Under the pieces are notes generated by a model. The model ran no database searches and was not told where the DNA came from. It worked only from the letters and a program-made list of their open reading frames with translations. A DNA stretch of 64,000 bases from an uncultured Roseburia sp. Its GTDB lineage: Bacteria; Bacillota; Clostridia; Lachnospirales; Lachnospiraceae. Positions 50,985 to 59,545 of the stretch are shown here, one piece after another; within the stretch, counting starts at the first letter, position 1, and every line of letters begins with the position of its first letter. The position numbers and the translations under genes were made by a program. The DNA lies in the NCBI GenBank assembly GCA_947573605.1, contig CANPGM010000009.1, positions 1 to 64,000 on the forward strand. The letters are read 5' to 3'.

Positions 50985-52280
50985 ATGGCCAGGATGCAGC
51001 GTTTTGTTACATATATTTATGCATATGAAAACGGAAAAAAGCAGCAGAATACGGGATTTGCAAAGATCGAAGTCAGGGGGAACGACGGAAGAATGGAGCT
51101 TCACCTGCGTGGAGCGGGGGTACGGAAAGGAGAATGCAGTGTAGCATTTTTTACGGACGACAACGGATCTATTTTAAGTTTCCCGATCGGTAAAATGCGG
51201 CTCACCAACGGTCAGGGCGATTTCGGAACCGTATTTAAAGCCGATCATATCGGAAATTCGCCGTATCATTTTATAAATATGGAAGGGATCGTCATAATCG
51301 GGGAAGACGGAAGTATTCTGTTAAGCCGTTGGAAAGAAGGAAATTCACTGGCAGTCGTAGAGGGGAATATCAGGATTTGGAAACCGGAAGAGGTACGGCA
51401 GCGTCCCGCAGAACAGACGTCGGTTATTACGGGCGAAGAAGAAAAAAGTATTCCGGTTTCGCAGGATGTGAATGCATCTGCCGCTAAAAAGGAAGAGCAG
51501 GCAGCAAAGATTCCCGCAGAACCGGAACCTCCCATTAGAACGGAATCACCGGTGAGAACCGAAATTTCCGCAGAACCGGAACCTCCCGCAGAGCCGGAAG
51601 CTCCCGCAGAACCGGAAGCTCTCAGAGAACCGGAAGCTCCCGGAGAACCGAACCCTCCCGTTAGCATAAACCCTCCGGTGACAAGCGAAACTCTTTCGAA
51701 TAATGATATGCCAGGGCAGCAGGCTGAGCGTACGAATGATTACGGCAATGCAAAAAATGCGGCAGCGCCTGTTAATGCCAGAGAGGAAGCGCTTATAAAA
51801 GAGGGGATCATGTTAAAAACAAAGCCTCAGAACGAAACGCCGGATTCCGGGTGTGCAGAGGATATACAGGCGACGGAAGTGCCGATGCGAAATATTTTCC
51901 CGCGCTATAACTGGCTGGAAATCTGGGAACGGATGAAGGAAACGCATCCGGCTTTTCGGCTGGATCGAAATATCCTCTGCGTACGAATCGAATTAAAAGA
52001 TTTGCGTGAAATGCCGAAAAAATACTGGTATCTGGGCAATAACAGCTTTTTGCTGCACGGTTTTTTTAACTACCGCTATCTGATTCTTGGAAAAATGGAA
52101 GAAGAGCGTTGGTTTATAGGCGTTCCGGGAATCTACCAGCATCAGGAACGGGTTATGGCGGCGATTTTCGGATTTCCCGAATTTCTTCCGATTAACAGAG
52201 AGAAAGAAACGGGCGTCTTCAGGCGTACAGAAGAGCCGGTAAACCAGTTTGGATGCTGGTATCATACCTTAGAGGAATAG
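50985..52280 (+). CDS. Two-domain protein with Pro/Glu-rich linker (DUF6128-like)
   Basis: 431 residues. The N-terminal 130 residues form a beta-rich domain (FVTYIYAYENGKKQQNTGFA, GECSVAFFTDDNGSILSFPIG). Residues about 170-290 are a low-complexity linker with repeated PEPP and AEPEAP units. The C-terminal 120 residues are conserved-looking: FPRYNWLEIWERMKETHPAF, YWYLGNNSFLLHGFFNYRYL and WFIGVPGIYQHQERVMAAIFGFPEF. The domain layout fits the Lachnospiraceae proteins with DUF6128, but that assignment is from memory. Function unknown. Confidence 0.65.
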   Translation: MARMQRFVTYIYAYENGKKQQNTGFAKIEVRGNDGRMELHLRGAGVRKGECSVAFFTDDNGSILSFPIGKMRLTNGQGDFGTVFKADHIGNSPYHFINMEGIVIIGEDGSILLSRWKEGNSLAVVEGNIRIWKPEEVRQRPAEQTSVITGEEEKSIPVSQDVNASAAKKEEQAAKIPAEPEPPIRTESPVRTEISAEPEPPAEPEAPAEPEALREPEAPGEPNPPVSINPPVTSETLSNNDMPGQQAERTNDYGNAKNAAAPVNAREEALIKEGIMLKTKPQNETPDSGCAEDIQATEVPMRNIFPRYNWLEIWERMKETHPAFRLDRNILCVRIELKDLREMPKKYWYLGNNSFLLHGFFNYRYLILGKMEEERWFIGVPGIYQHQERVMAAIFGFPEFLPINREKETGVFRRTEEPVNQFGCWYHTLEE

Positions 52281-52285
52281 ACCGG

Positions 52286-52867
52286 TTACGGATTCGGATT
52301 TAAAGCGGCAAAACGGATATGGTCGCTCCAGTTTCCGCGAATCTGAATACATTCCCGTTCAAGTCCTTCCTCTATAAAATGAAGGGAGCGCAGCAGCCGG
52401 ATAGAGGCTTTATTTTCCGGCATGACGCGCGCATAGACCCGGTGCAGATGAAGCGTATCGAAGGCTATGGAGAGCGCCTGCTCTATAGCCTCCTTTGCGT
52501 ATCCCTTATGATGAAAATCTTTATCGAAACGATAACCGATTTCACAGCAGCAATAAGAAAAATACTGAATATCATGCAGGCATACGGTCCCGATAATCTG
52601 CGCCGGATTTTCCTTTAAAAAGACATAATAACGGATATTTTTCATTTTAAGCGCAAGTTCGAGCTCACACTTTAAAAGGGTATGCTGGTGATCTAAGGTG
52701 TAGTAATTTGCGGGAGGCGTCGGTTCGTATTGTTCAAACAGCTCGCGGTTCCGCAGATAAAAAGACGCCGTCTCGCGGACATAATCAGTTGATAATATTT
52801 TTAAGATTAATCGTTCCGTATGAACTTCCATAGCAAAGTTTGCGGGTGATTTTCTTTTTTGAAACAT
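52286..52867 (-). CDS. RimJ/RimL-type GNAT acetyltransferase
   Basis: 193 residues. Typical RimJ/L features: HTERLILKILSTDYV at the start, EIGYRFDKDFHHKGYAKEAI (acetyl-CoA motif) and RVYARVMPENKASIRLLRSLHFIEEGLE. Such enzymes acetylate protein N-termini, often ribosomal, or small molecules. The first ATG has a GGAG site; an internal ATG at 52831 is an alternative. Confidence 0.88.
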   Translation of the reverse strand: MFQKRKSPANFAMEVHTERLILKILSTDYVRETASFYLRNRELFEQYEPTPPANYYTLDHQHTLLKCELELALKMKNIRYYVFLKENPAQIIGTVCLHDIQYFSYCCCEIGYRFDKDFHHKGYAKEAIEQALSIAFDTLHLHRVYARVMPENKASIRLLRSLHFIEEGLERECIQIRGNWSDHIRFAALNPNP

Positions 52868-53115
52868 AGCGCTCCGTTTCTATCCGTTGAACGACAGAAA
52901 AAACATGCCGCAGAACGTTAAGGGGAGCGGTATGTCTCTATCGACAAAAAAGGATATATAAGATACAATGAGGAAAAGATTTGACGATTTTCCCGTCTTT
53001 TACATTTTATACCACATGTTAGAAATGATTACAAATTTTAATTGCACAAGACAAAAACGGCGGCCGTACCGCATGGAATGGACAAAGAAAATATGATTTT
53101 GTAAGAGGGAACAGG

Positions 53116-53586
53116 ATGACAGCAGAAGAAAAATACATGAAGGCCGCAATCCGGGAAGCGAAAAAAGCGTATGCGCTGGACGAGGTTCCGATCGGATGCG
53201 TGATCGTCCGGGAAGAAAAAATTATTGCAAGAGGTTACAACAGAAGGAACACAGAGGGAAATACGCTGGCCCACGCGGAGCTTGGCGCAATCAGAAAGGC
53301 CAGTAAAAAAACGGGCGACTGGCGGCTGGAAGACTGCACCATGTATGTGACGTTAGAACCATGTCAGATGTGCGCGGGCGCGATTGTTCAGTGCCGGATG
53401 AAAAAGGTAGTGATCGGATGTATGAACCCGAAGGCAGGGTGCGCCGGGTCGGTGATAAATTTGCTGCAAATGCCGCAGTTTAACCATCAGACAGAGATTG
53501 TGCGCGGCGTGTTAATGGAGGAATGCTCGGAATTGCTGTCGTTTTTTTTTAAAGAGCTGCGGGAAAAGAAGAAATTGCCCCATTGA
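53116..53586 (+). CDS. tadA: tRNA(Arg) adenosine-34 deaminase
   Basis: 156 residues. Zinc deaminase motifs HAELGAI (His ligand and catalytic Glu) and PCQMCAGA (two Cys ligands), with DEVPIGCVIV near the N-terminus, identify TadA, which converts A34 to inosine in tRNA-Arg(ACG). The gene precedes the SRP RNA, the same order as in Bacillus. AGAGGGAACAGG precedes the ATG. Confidence 0.93.
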   Translation: MTAEEKYMKAAIREAKKAYALDEVPIGCVIVREEKIIARGYNRRNTEGNTLAHAELGAIRKASKKTGDWRLEDCTMYVTLEPCQMCAGAIVQCRMKKVVIGCMNPKAGCAGSVINLLQMPQFNHQTEIVRGVLMEECSELLSFFFKELREKKKLPH

Positions 53587-53612
53587 CAATCGGAAGGTTT
53601 ATGGGATATACT
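53583..53612 (+). promoter_or_regulatory. Sigma-A promoter of the SRP RNA
   Basis: TTGACA at 53583-53588 overlapping the tadA stop, 18-base spacer, TATACT at 53607-53612; the RNA starts about seven bases later. Confidence 0.85.
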
Positions 53613-53619
53613 TAGATAT

Positions 53620-53883
53620 CCGGGCAGCCGGGGTGGCAGCGGTACCCTGCACCAACAATCCGCTATAGTTGGGGTGATGCCAAACCGAGGGTTTTCATAC
53701 TGCAGAGCAGCCCTTTATAAGTGGCGTTGAAGTTTGGGTCTTACACGGCGGGAATCTGTGAACCGGGTCAGGTCAGGAATGGAGCAGCCCTAAGCGGAAG
53801 CTTCCGGGTGATGTGAGGGCGCCTGGGCCGAGCTAACTGTAAAGGTAACGTTTGTGGTATGGATTCGAAGGGCGGCGCCCGGT
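53620..53883 (+). ncRNA. ffs: Signal recognition particle RNA, large type with Alu domain
   Basis: About 264 bases. The apical S-domain helix 8 carries the conserved GTCAGGTCAGGAATGGAGCAGC near 53767-53788 (tetraloop GGAA and the asymmetric loop that binds Ffh). The 5' end CCGGGCAGCCGGGGTGGCAG contains the Alu-domain GGGTGGCAG-type segment and its CCGGGC pairs with GCCCGG at the 3' end (closing helix). The large form with an Alu domain is typical of Bacilli and Clostridia. It scaffolds Ffh for co-translational membrane targeting. Confidence 0.93.
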
Positions 53884-53958
53884 TAAAAAGAGTTATTTTG
53901 TTACACTTTTGCAGGCGTCTGACGACGCGGCATCCAATAAGGTAAAATAACATACAAA

Positions 53959-53993
53959 AGAGCGGCAGTAGTAGGAGACTGCCGCTCTTTTTC
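53959..53993 (+). terminator. Intrinsic terminator after the SRP RNA
   Basis: AGAGCGGCAGT pairs with ACTGCCGCTCT, then TTTTTC. Between the RNA and the terminator, GCGTCTGACGACGC at 53914-53927 matches the inverted core hairpin of the dispersed repeat. Confidence 0.88.
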
Positions 53994-54018
53994 CTGATTT
54001 GAAAGGAGTGTGCCCTGA

Positions 54019-54540
54019 ATGAAATTCTGGGAAAAAATGCGTAAATTTTTATACGAAGCATGTGATATTATGGAAATTTTTATGGCGCTTGCCGTGTTCG
54101 CCGGTATTGTAATCGCAGCAATTTCAATTGTGCCGGGATTTACCGAGTTTTGGAATCACAAAGAGGAAGCGGGAGCGTTTATGGAGTTTCTCGATGTGGT
54201 GTTCGGCGCGGTAATCGGAATTGAGTTTATGAAGATGCTTTGCAAGCCGAATACATCGAGTATTATCGAGGCGCTGATTTTCCTTATGGCGCGGCATATG
54301 ATTATTGAGACTACAACCGCGTTTGAGGACTTCCTTGCTATTTTAAGTATCAGTATTCTGTTCCTGCTGCGCCGCATTATGCTGGTGACAAAGCCGGATA
54401 AAAACCGCCGTACTTTGGGTCTGTTCCGTGCGATTAAGACGGACAAGCCGTCGGAGCGTCCGACGGAAGCGGAAGGAGCGGAAGACGGGGAAACATTGGG
54501 ACGGAAGGCGGACATTGACGACTTCGGAGCGGAAGAATAA
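54019..54540 (+). CDS. PsiE-family membrane protein
   Basis: 173 residues with four hydrophobic segments (FMALAVFAGIVIAAISIV, FLDVVFGAVIGIEFMKML, ALIFLMARHMIIETTT, DFLAILSISILFLLRRI) and an acidic, hydrophilic C-terminal tail. Pattern and size fit the PsiE family (phosphate-starvation-inducible in E. coli), whose biochemical role is unknown. Confidence 0.75.
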   Translation: MKFWEKMRKFLYEACDIMEIFMALAVFAGIVIAAISIVPGFTEFWNHKEEAGAFMEFLDVVFGAVIGIEFMKMLCKPNTSSIIEALIFLMARHMIIETTTAFEDFLAILSISILFLLRRIMLVTKPDKNRRTLGLFRAIKTDKPSERPTEAEGAEDGETLGRKADIDDFGAEE

Positions 54541-54622
54541 AGAGGCGGCGTATCCTTTGGCGCGGCAGTCGTCTTTTGCCGTGATCCGTCGAATAAAAAC
54601 TGCATTTATTTTAATACAACCA

Positions 54623-54720
54623 TTGAAATTAAGAAAATCCGCTATATAATAAGGGTATACAAAACGGGCTCGTCTCCGCCGCACCTGTCTGCGCGCCGAG
54701 ACGGGGGTATAAGAGCCCGT
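54623..54720 (+). promoter_or_regulatory. Promoter and structured leader of pta
   Basis: TTGAAA at 54623-54628, 16-base spacer, TATAAT at 54645-54650. The leader then holds a large nested hairpin: ACGGGCTC (54664-54671) with GAGCCCGT (54713-54720), inside it CGTCTC with GAGACG. No T-run follows, so it is not a simple terminator. Its function is unknown: an mRNA stability or regulatory element. Confidence 0.6.
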
Positions 54721-54766
54721 ATGCAGCTAAATACATAAAATATAGTATGATAAGGAGAAGAATAAA

Positions 54767-55750
54767 ATGTTTGGATTTGGTCAGTTGATTAACATTCTGA
54801 AAAAAAGCCCGAAAAAAATCGTATTTACGGAAGGAACCGACCCGCGTGTGTTAGAGGCGGCTTCCCGCCTTCTTGCAGGTACGTTCCTTCATCCGATTTT
54901 AGTAGGAAAGGCCGATGAAATCGCAGCCGCAGCAGAGGACTGTGCGTTTAATATTCGCGGCGCTGAGATTGTGGATCCGACAAGTTATGATAAGATGGAC
55001 GAAATGATTGAGCTGTTCTGCGAGCTTAGAAAGAGCAAGGGAGTAACGCCGGAACAGGCGAAAAAAACGCTTGCACAGGCTAATTATTTCGGAACCATGT
55101 TGGTTAAAATGGGCGTTGCGGATGCGTTGCTCGGCGGCGCAACCTATTCGACGGCTGATACGGTTCGTCCGGCTCTTCAGTTAATAAAAACGAAACCGGG
55201 CAACAACATCGTATCGTCCTGCTTTATTTTAGTACGTCCGTCCGCTACCGGTGAAAACGAGGTTCTGGCGATGGGCGACTGCGCGATTAATATTCATCCG
55301 TCTGAGGACGAGCTGGTTGAAATCGCAGGCGAGACTGCAGAATGTGCAAAAATATTCGGTATCGATCCGAAGGTTGCTTTCTTAAGCTACTCTACTTTCG
55401 GTTCAGGCGCAGGTGAGGATGTGGACAAGATGCGTAATGCATGTCAGAAGGCAAAAGCGAAATACCCCGGACTGCCGATCGAAGGCGAATTACAGTTTGA
55501 CGCTGCCGTTTCTCCGCGTGTGGCACGTACGAAATGTCCGGGCAGCGAAGTTGCCGGTCATGCGAATACCTTTATTTTCCCGGATATCAATGCCGGAAAT
55601 ATCGGTTATAAAATTGCACAGCGTATGGGTAATTTTGAAGCGTACGGACCGATTCTGCTTGGCTTAAACGCGCCGATTAACGATTTGTCGCGCGGATGTA
55701 ATGCATCGGAAGTTTATTCAATGGCAATTATCACGGCTGCGCTTGCATAG
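54767..55750 (+). CDS. pta: Phosphate acetyltransferase
   Basis: 327 residues, the length of the single-domain clostridial enzyme. It interconverts acetyl-CoA and acetyl-phosphate, the step before ATP-forming acetate production. Visible: VFTEGTDPRVLEAASRLL at the N-terminus, GGATYSTADTVRPALQLIKT, LSYSTFGSGAGEDVDKM and ELQFDAAVSPRVA, all typical of the PTA/PTB fold. Unusually for Clostridia, ackA does not follow; the next gene is a MATE transporter. Confidence 0.95.
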   Translation: MFGFGQLINILKKSPKKIVFTEGTDPRVLEAASRLLAGTFLHPILVGKADEIAAAAEDCAFNIRGAEIVDPTSYDKMDEMIELFCELRKSKGVTPEQAKKTLAQANYFGTMLVKMGVADALLGGATYSTADTVRPALQLIKTKPGNNIVSSCFILVRPSATGENEVLAMGDCAINIHPSEDELVEIAGETAECAKIFGIDPKVAFLSYSTFGSGAGEDVDKMRNACQKAKAKYPGLPIEGELQFDAAVSPRVARTKCPGSEVAGHANTFIFPDINAGNIGYKIAQRMGNFEAYGPILLGLNAPINDLSRGCNASEVYSMAIITAALA

Positions 55751-55845
55751 TCGGCGCAGGGATTTTCGGTCGGAAAGGTATAAACAGATTATTTTAATTG
55801 TGGCATGGTGTAAAGCCGTGCCACATTTTTACATTACAGTGAACT

Positions 55846-57180
55846 ATGAATGAATTATTCTCAGGAAAAGATTTGAAAAAGTTAATTGTGCCGCTGATGA
55901 TTGAGCAGCTTCTTGCCGTCAGTATCGGTCTTGTGGATACGTTGATGGTATCTTCCGTCGGAGAGGCGGCCGTTTCGGGCGTTTCACTTGTGGACAGTAT
56001 CAGTATGCTGATTATCCAGATTTTATCGGCGCTTGCCACCGGAGGAGCCGTTGTCTGCGCGCAGTATATCGGCAAAAAGAATGTGGATGAGGCAAAAAAA
56101 TCGGCCGGACAGCTCATGTTTATTATGGTTGTTTTTTCGGGCGCCGTAATGCTTTTTGTCCTGTTCGGATACCGGTTTCTGCTGCGGCTGATTTTTGGAC
56201 AGATTTCCGACGACGTCATGCGCAGCGCGGAGATTTATTTTATTTTGTCTGCAATTTCCTATCCCTTTTTGGGCGTGTATAATGCCGGCGCGGCATTGTT
56301 TCGCAGTATGGGAAACAGTAAAATCAGCATGTACAACAGCTTCGTGATGAATGTTTTAAACATTGGCGGAAATGCGGTTTTAATTTACGGATTGCAAATG
56401 GGTGTCTTAGGAGCTGCAGCGGCGACGCTTTTTTCAAGAGTCGTGTCGTCCGTTGTTATGACGGTCATGTTGTGCCGGAAGGATAATCCGCTTTGTATTA
56501 ATCGAATCGGCTGCCTGAAACCGCAGAAAAGTACGATTTTTAAGATTTTAAGCATCGGAATACCGAGTGGGATCGAAAACGGGATGTTTCAAATCGGCAA
56601 GCTTTCGGTTTCATCTTTAACTTCTACGTTTGGGACGGCTTCGATTGCGGCGAATGCCATTTCAAGCAATATTGCCAGTTTCGCCAACATTCCCGGAAAT
56701 GCAATCGGGCTTGCGATTGTTACGGTTGTCGGAAGGTGTATTGGAGCCGGAGAAAAGGAACAGGCAAAGAAATACGGCAGAAAGCTTCTGTTTATGGCTT
56801 ATGTCGGCATTTGGCTTACCAACCTGGCGCTTGCGTTTTCTGCGCCCGCACTGGCCGGAGTGTTTGGGCTGTCTGAGGAAGCGACGGAGATCGCGACCCG
56901 GCTGTTGTATAGTTTTGCCGCCTGTGCGGTAGTGGCGTGGCCATTGAGCTTTACGCTTCCGAATGTTCTGCGCGCCGCCGGAGACGCGAAATTTACAATG
57001 GGCGTCAGCGTTTTTTCGATGTGGGTGTTCCGGGTAATCAGCAGTTACTTTATTGCCGGTACTCTTGGCTTTGGCGTGCTCGGCGTTTGGATCGGAATGT
57101 ATATAGACTGGTTTTTCCGATCTGCCTGCTTTGTGATAAGATTCTGCGGCGGGAAATGGCTGAATCGAAAGGTGGTATAG
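55846..57180 (+). CDS. MATE-family multidrug/cation antiporter
   Basis: 444 residues with twelve membrane segments in two homologous halves. Family features: LIVPLMIEQLLAVSIGLVDTLMVSSVG at the start and GIPSGIENGMFQIGKL at the start of the second half. Exports drugs or metabolites in exchange for Na+ or H+. The next gene starts five bases after the stop, so the two may be co-transcribed. Confidence 0.92.
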   Translation: MNELFSGKDLKKLIVPLMIEQLLAVSIGLVDTLMVSSVGEAAVSGVSLVDSISMLIIQILSALATGGAVVCAQYIGKKNVDEAKKSAGQLMFIMVVFSGAVMLFVLFGYRFLLRLIFGQISDDVMRSAEIYFILSAISYPFLGVYNAGAALFRSMGNSKISMYNSFVMNVLNIGGNAVLIYGLQMGVLGAAAATLFSRVVSSVVMTVMLCRKDNPLCINRIGCLKPQKSTIFKILSIGIPSGIENGMFQIGKLSVSSLTSTFGTASIAANAISSNIASFANIPGNAIGLAIVTVVGRCIGAGEKEQAKKYGRKLLFMAYVGIWLTNLALAFSAPALAGVFGLSEEATEIATRLLYSFAACAVVAWPLSFTLPNVLRAAGDAKFTMGVSVFSMWVFRVISSYFIAGTLGFGVLGVWIGMYIDWFFRSACFVIRFCGGKWLNRKVV

Positions 57181-57185
57181 TACAG

Positions 57186-58052
57186 ATGGATAAGAATATG
57201 GGGATTGTAAAACGAACCCTGGAAGAGTACCTGGTTTTAACGGCGGCGACAATTGTTATGATTGTCGGCGTATACGTGTTTAAATTTCCGAACAACTTTT
57301 CGTTCGGCGGCGTAACCGGTATTGCGGTCGTATTCAGCGCCTTTCTGCCGATTTCCGCCGGAACTGTGAATTTTATTATTAATATGGCGCTGCTGCTTTT
57401 GGGATTTTTATTTTTGGGAAAAGATTTCGGAATCAAAACGGCTTATATCAGTATTCTGCTTTCCGCGGGCTTAAGCGCGGCGGAAAAGCTGTTTCCTATG
57501 ACGGAACCGGTGACGGATCAGCCGGTTTTGGAGCTGATGTATGCAATTATTATGCCTGCGTTCAGTTCGGCCGTTTTTTTTAATATCGGCGCCTCCGGAG
57601 GCGGTACGGATATTATTGCAATGATTTTAAAGAAATACACGAAATTTAACATCGGCACCGCACTGTTTTTGGTGGATCTTATTATTGTAGTTGCCGCATG
57701 TTTTGTGTTTGACGCGAAAACGGGATTATTTTCCTTCTGCGGGCTTCTTGCGAAATCATTAGTGGTGGATCAGGTTATTGAGGGCATCAATCTCTGTAAA
57801 TATTTTACGATTATATGTAACGATCCGGATCCGATTTGCGATTTTATTATGTATAAACTGAATAGAAGCGCAACCGTTTATAAGGCGGAAGGCGCATATG
57901 AACATAACCAGAAGACGGTGATTATTACCGTTATGAACCGGGGACAGGCGGTGGAGCTCCGCAACTTTATTCGAAAAACACAGCCGTCGTCTTTTATTGC
58001 AATTACAAACAGCAGCGAGATAATCGGAAGAGGGTTCCGGGGGCTGAATTAG
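57186..58052 (+). CDS. YitT-family membrane protein (DUF161/DUF2179)
   Basis: 288 residues. The N-terminal half has five to six membrane segments with GGVTGIAVVFS and IGASGGGTDIIAMIL (the YitT repeat), and the C-terminal 80 residues are the cytosolic DUF2179 domain (TVIITVMNRGQAVELRNFI). Function unknown; some relatives are implicated in transport of small molecules. The frame reads back to 56937 inside the MATE gene, but ATG 57186 with AAAGGTGG upstream is the real start. Confidence 0.9.
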   Translation: MDKNMGIVKRTLEEYLVLTAATIVMIVGVYVFKFPNNFSFGGVTGIAVVFSAFLPISAGTVNFIINMALLLLGFLFLGKDFGIKTAYISILLSAGLSAAEKLFPMTEPVTDQPVLELMYAIIMPAFSSAVFFNIGASGGGTDIIAMILKKYTKFNIGTALFLVDLIIVVAACFVFDAKTGLFSFCGLLAKSLVVDQVIEGINLCKYFTIICNDPDPICDFIMYKLNRSATVYKAEGAYEHNQKTVIITVMNRGQAVELRNFIRKTQPSSFIAITNSSEIIGRGFRGLN

Positions 58053-58082
58053 CCAAAGGAAGCTTAAAAAAGGAGGATGATC

Positions 58083-59291
58083 ATGAAAATATACGAACAG
58101 GAAAATCAGATCTATATCAAAAAGGCAATGGAGCGGAACGGTTCAAACGAGAACGAGACGCTGCGGCAGAAACTGGATGAAATCGACTGGTCCATACTCA
58201 CGAACATAGAAAAAAAAGAAACGGTAAACGAAAGGGGAGTGTTCGCACCGCTTGACGCAGTTGAAACTGCGGAGATTGAAGCCAGAAAAGAGGAGTTTCA
58301 AAAAATCGGTATGGAAGCCATCAGAGCCGGGAAAGTCGGCGCGGTACTATTAGCGGGCGGACAGGGAACGAGACTGGGGATGGACAAGCCGAAAGGGACG
58401 ATAAATATCGGCGTAAAGAAAGAGCTGTTTCTTTTTGAACAGCTTATGTACAATCTAATGGAGGTTACGAAAGAGGCGGGGGTTCCGGTTCCGTTGTATA
58501 TCATGACAAGCAATATCAATTATGACGATACGAAATCATTTTTTGAAGAGCACGCGTATTTCGGTTATCCGAAAGAATTTGTCCTGTTTTTTGTTCAGGA
58601 AATGGTTCCGGCCTGCGACTACGAGGGACGCGTCTATCTTTCTTCCGATACGGATCCCGCGATGTCTCCCAACGGTAACGGCGGATGGTTTCGATCGATG
58701 TTAAAAGCGGGCCTTTTGGAGGATCTTCATCGGAGGAAGATTGAATGGCTGAATGTGTTTGCCGTTGATAACTGCTTACAAAAAATTGCTGATCCGCTGT
58801 TTGTCGGCGCGACAATTGCTTACGGCAGGGAAAGCGGCGCAAAGGTCGTGCGCAAAGCGGCGCCTGACGAAAAGGTAGGCGTACTCTGTACGGAGGACGG
58901 CAGACCTTCGATTGTGGAGTATTATGAGATGACGGAAGAAATGGCGACGGCAAGAAAAGAGAACGGAGATTTGAAGTATGGCTTCGGTGTGATTTTAAAT
59001 TATCTGTTTTCCGAAAAAAAGCTGGAGGAAATTGCCGGAGCGCATATGCCGATTCACGTAGTGGAAAAGAAAATTCCCTATGTCGATACGGAAGGACATG
59101 ATGTAAAACCGGAGGAGCCAAACGGCTATAAGTTTGAAACGCTGGTGCTCGATATGGTTCACATGATGGAGAACTGTCTTCCCTATGAAGTCGTCAGGGA
59201 GCGGGAGTTTGCACCGATCAAGAATCTGCATGGCGTCGATTCTCTCGACAGCGCCAGAGAGCTGCTTACAGGCTGCGGGATTGAGATATAA
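58083..59291 (+). CDS. UDPGP-type nucleotidyltransferase (UDP-sugar pyrophosphorylase)
   Basis: 402 residues. The nucleotide-binding loop LLAGGQGTRLGMDKPKG near residue 95, TSNINYDDTKSFFEEH, and the conserved FVQEMVPACDYEGRV, then SPNGNGGWF, are typical of eukaryote-like UDP-glucose or UDP-N-acetylglucosamine pyrophosphorylases (UDPGP family), here in a bacterium. It makes a UDP-activated sugar for glycans. AGGAGG directly abuts ATG 58077, so ATG 58083, six bases away, is the likely start. Confidence 0.88.
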   Translation: MKIYEQENQIYIKKAMERNGSNENETLRQKLDEIDWSILTNIEKKETVNERGVFAPLDAVETAEIEARKEEFQKIGMEAIRAGKVGAVLLAGGQGTRLGMDKPKGTINIGVKKELFLFEQLMYNLMEVTKEAGVPVPLYIMTSNINYDDTKSFFEEHAYFGYPKEFVLFFVQEMVPACDYEGRVYLSSDTDPAMSPNGNGGWFRSMLKAGLLEDLHRRKIEWLNVFAVDNCLQKIADPLFVGATIAYGRESGAKVVRKAAPDEKVGVLCTEDGRPSIVEYYEMTEEMATARKENGDLKYGFGVILNYLFSEKKLEEIAGAHMPIHVVEKKIPYVDTEGHDVKPEEPNGYKFETLVLDMVHMMENCLPYEVVREREFAPIKNLHGVDSLDSARELLTGCGIEI

Positions 59292-59508
59292 ACGATAGAT
59301 ACTCTTATCAGGAGAAGGTAAACCTCATAATTATTTTTATGAAATTTTAATATCGGCTTCACTTTATATTCAGGTTTCTCTGTTATAATGGATGAGAATG
59401 ATACGAAAGATATGCAAATTCGTATGCTGCATAAAGTCGAAAATGAGGTTTTAAGGTTGAAAAAACGTATTCAACCCGGAATTTGTGTTGGCGCACAAAA
59501 TTCTTCCT

Positions 59509-59545
59509 CATGAAAAGCCGCTATAGCGGCAGGATGAGAGGAAAA
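59509..59545 (+). promoter_or_regulatory. Shared leader hairpin element, copy B
   Basis: ATGAAAAGCCGCTATAGCGG followed by CAGGATGAGAGGAAAA, directly before the alarmone synthetase. Hairpin GCCGC-TATA-GCGGC; the ribosome site GAGAGGA follows. Same layout as copy A before the DEAD-box helicase. Here the element's ATG is in frame with the gene, in copy A it is not, so an RNA role is more likely than a coding one. Confidence 0.7.

Noticed and set aside
53620-53883. Considered as 6S RNA or tmRNA
   Set aside because: The GTCAGG...GGAA...AGCAGC helix-8 signature and the position after tadA identify it as SRP RNA.
56937-57185. Extended N-terminus of the YitT-family frame
   Set aside because: It lies out of frame inside the MATE coding sequence, reads as low-quality basic sequence, and the family start is at 57186.
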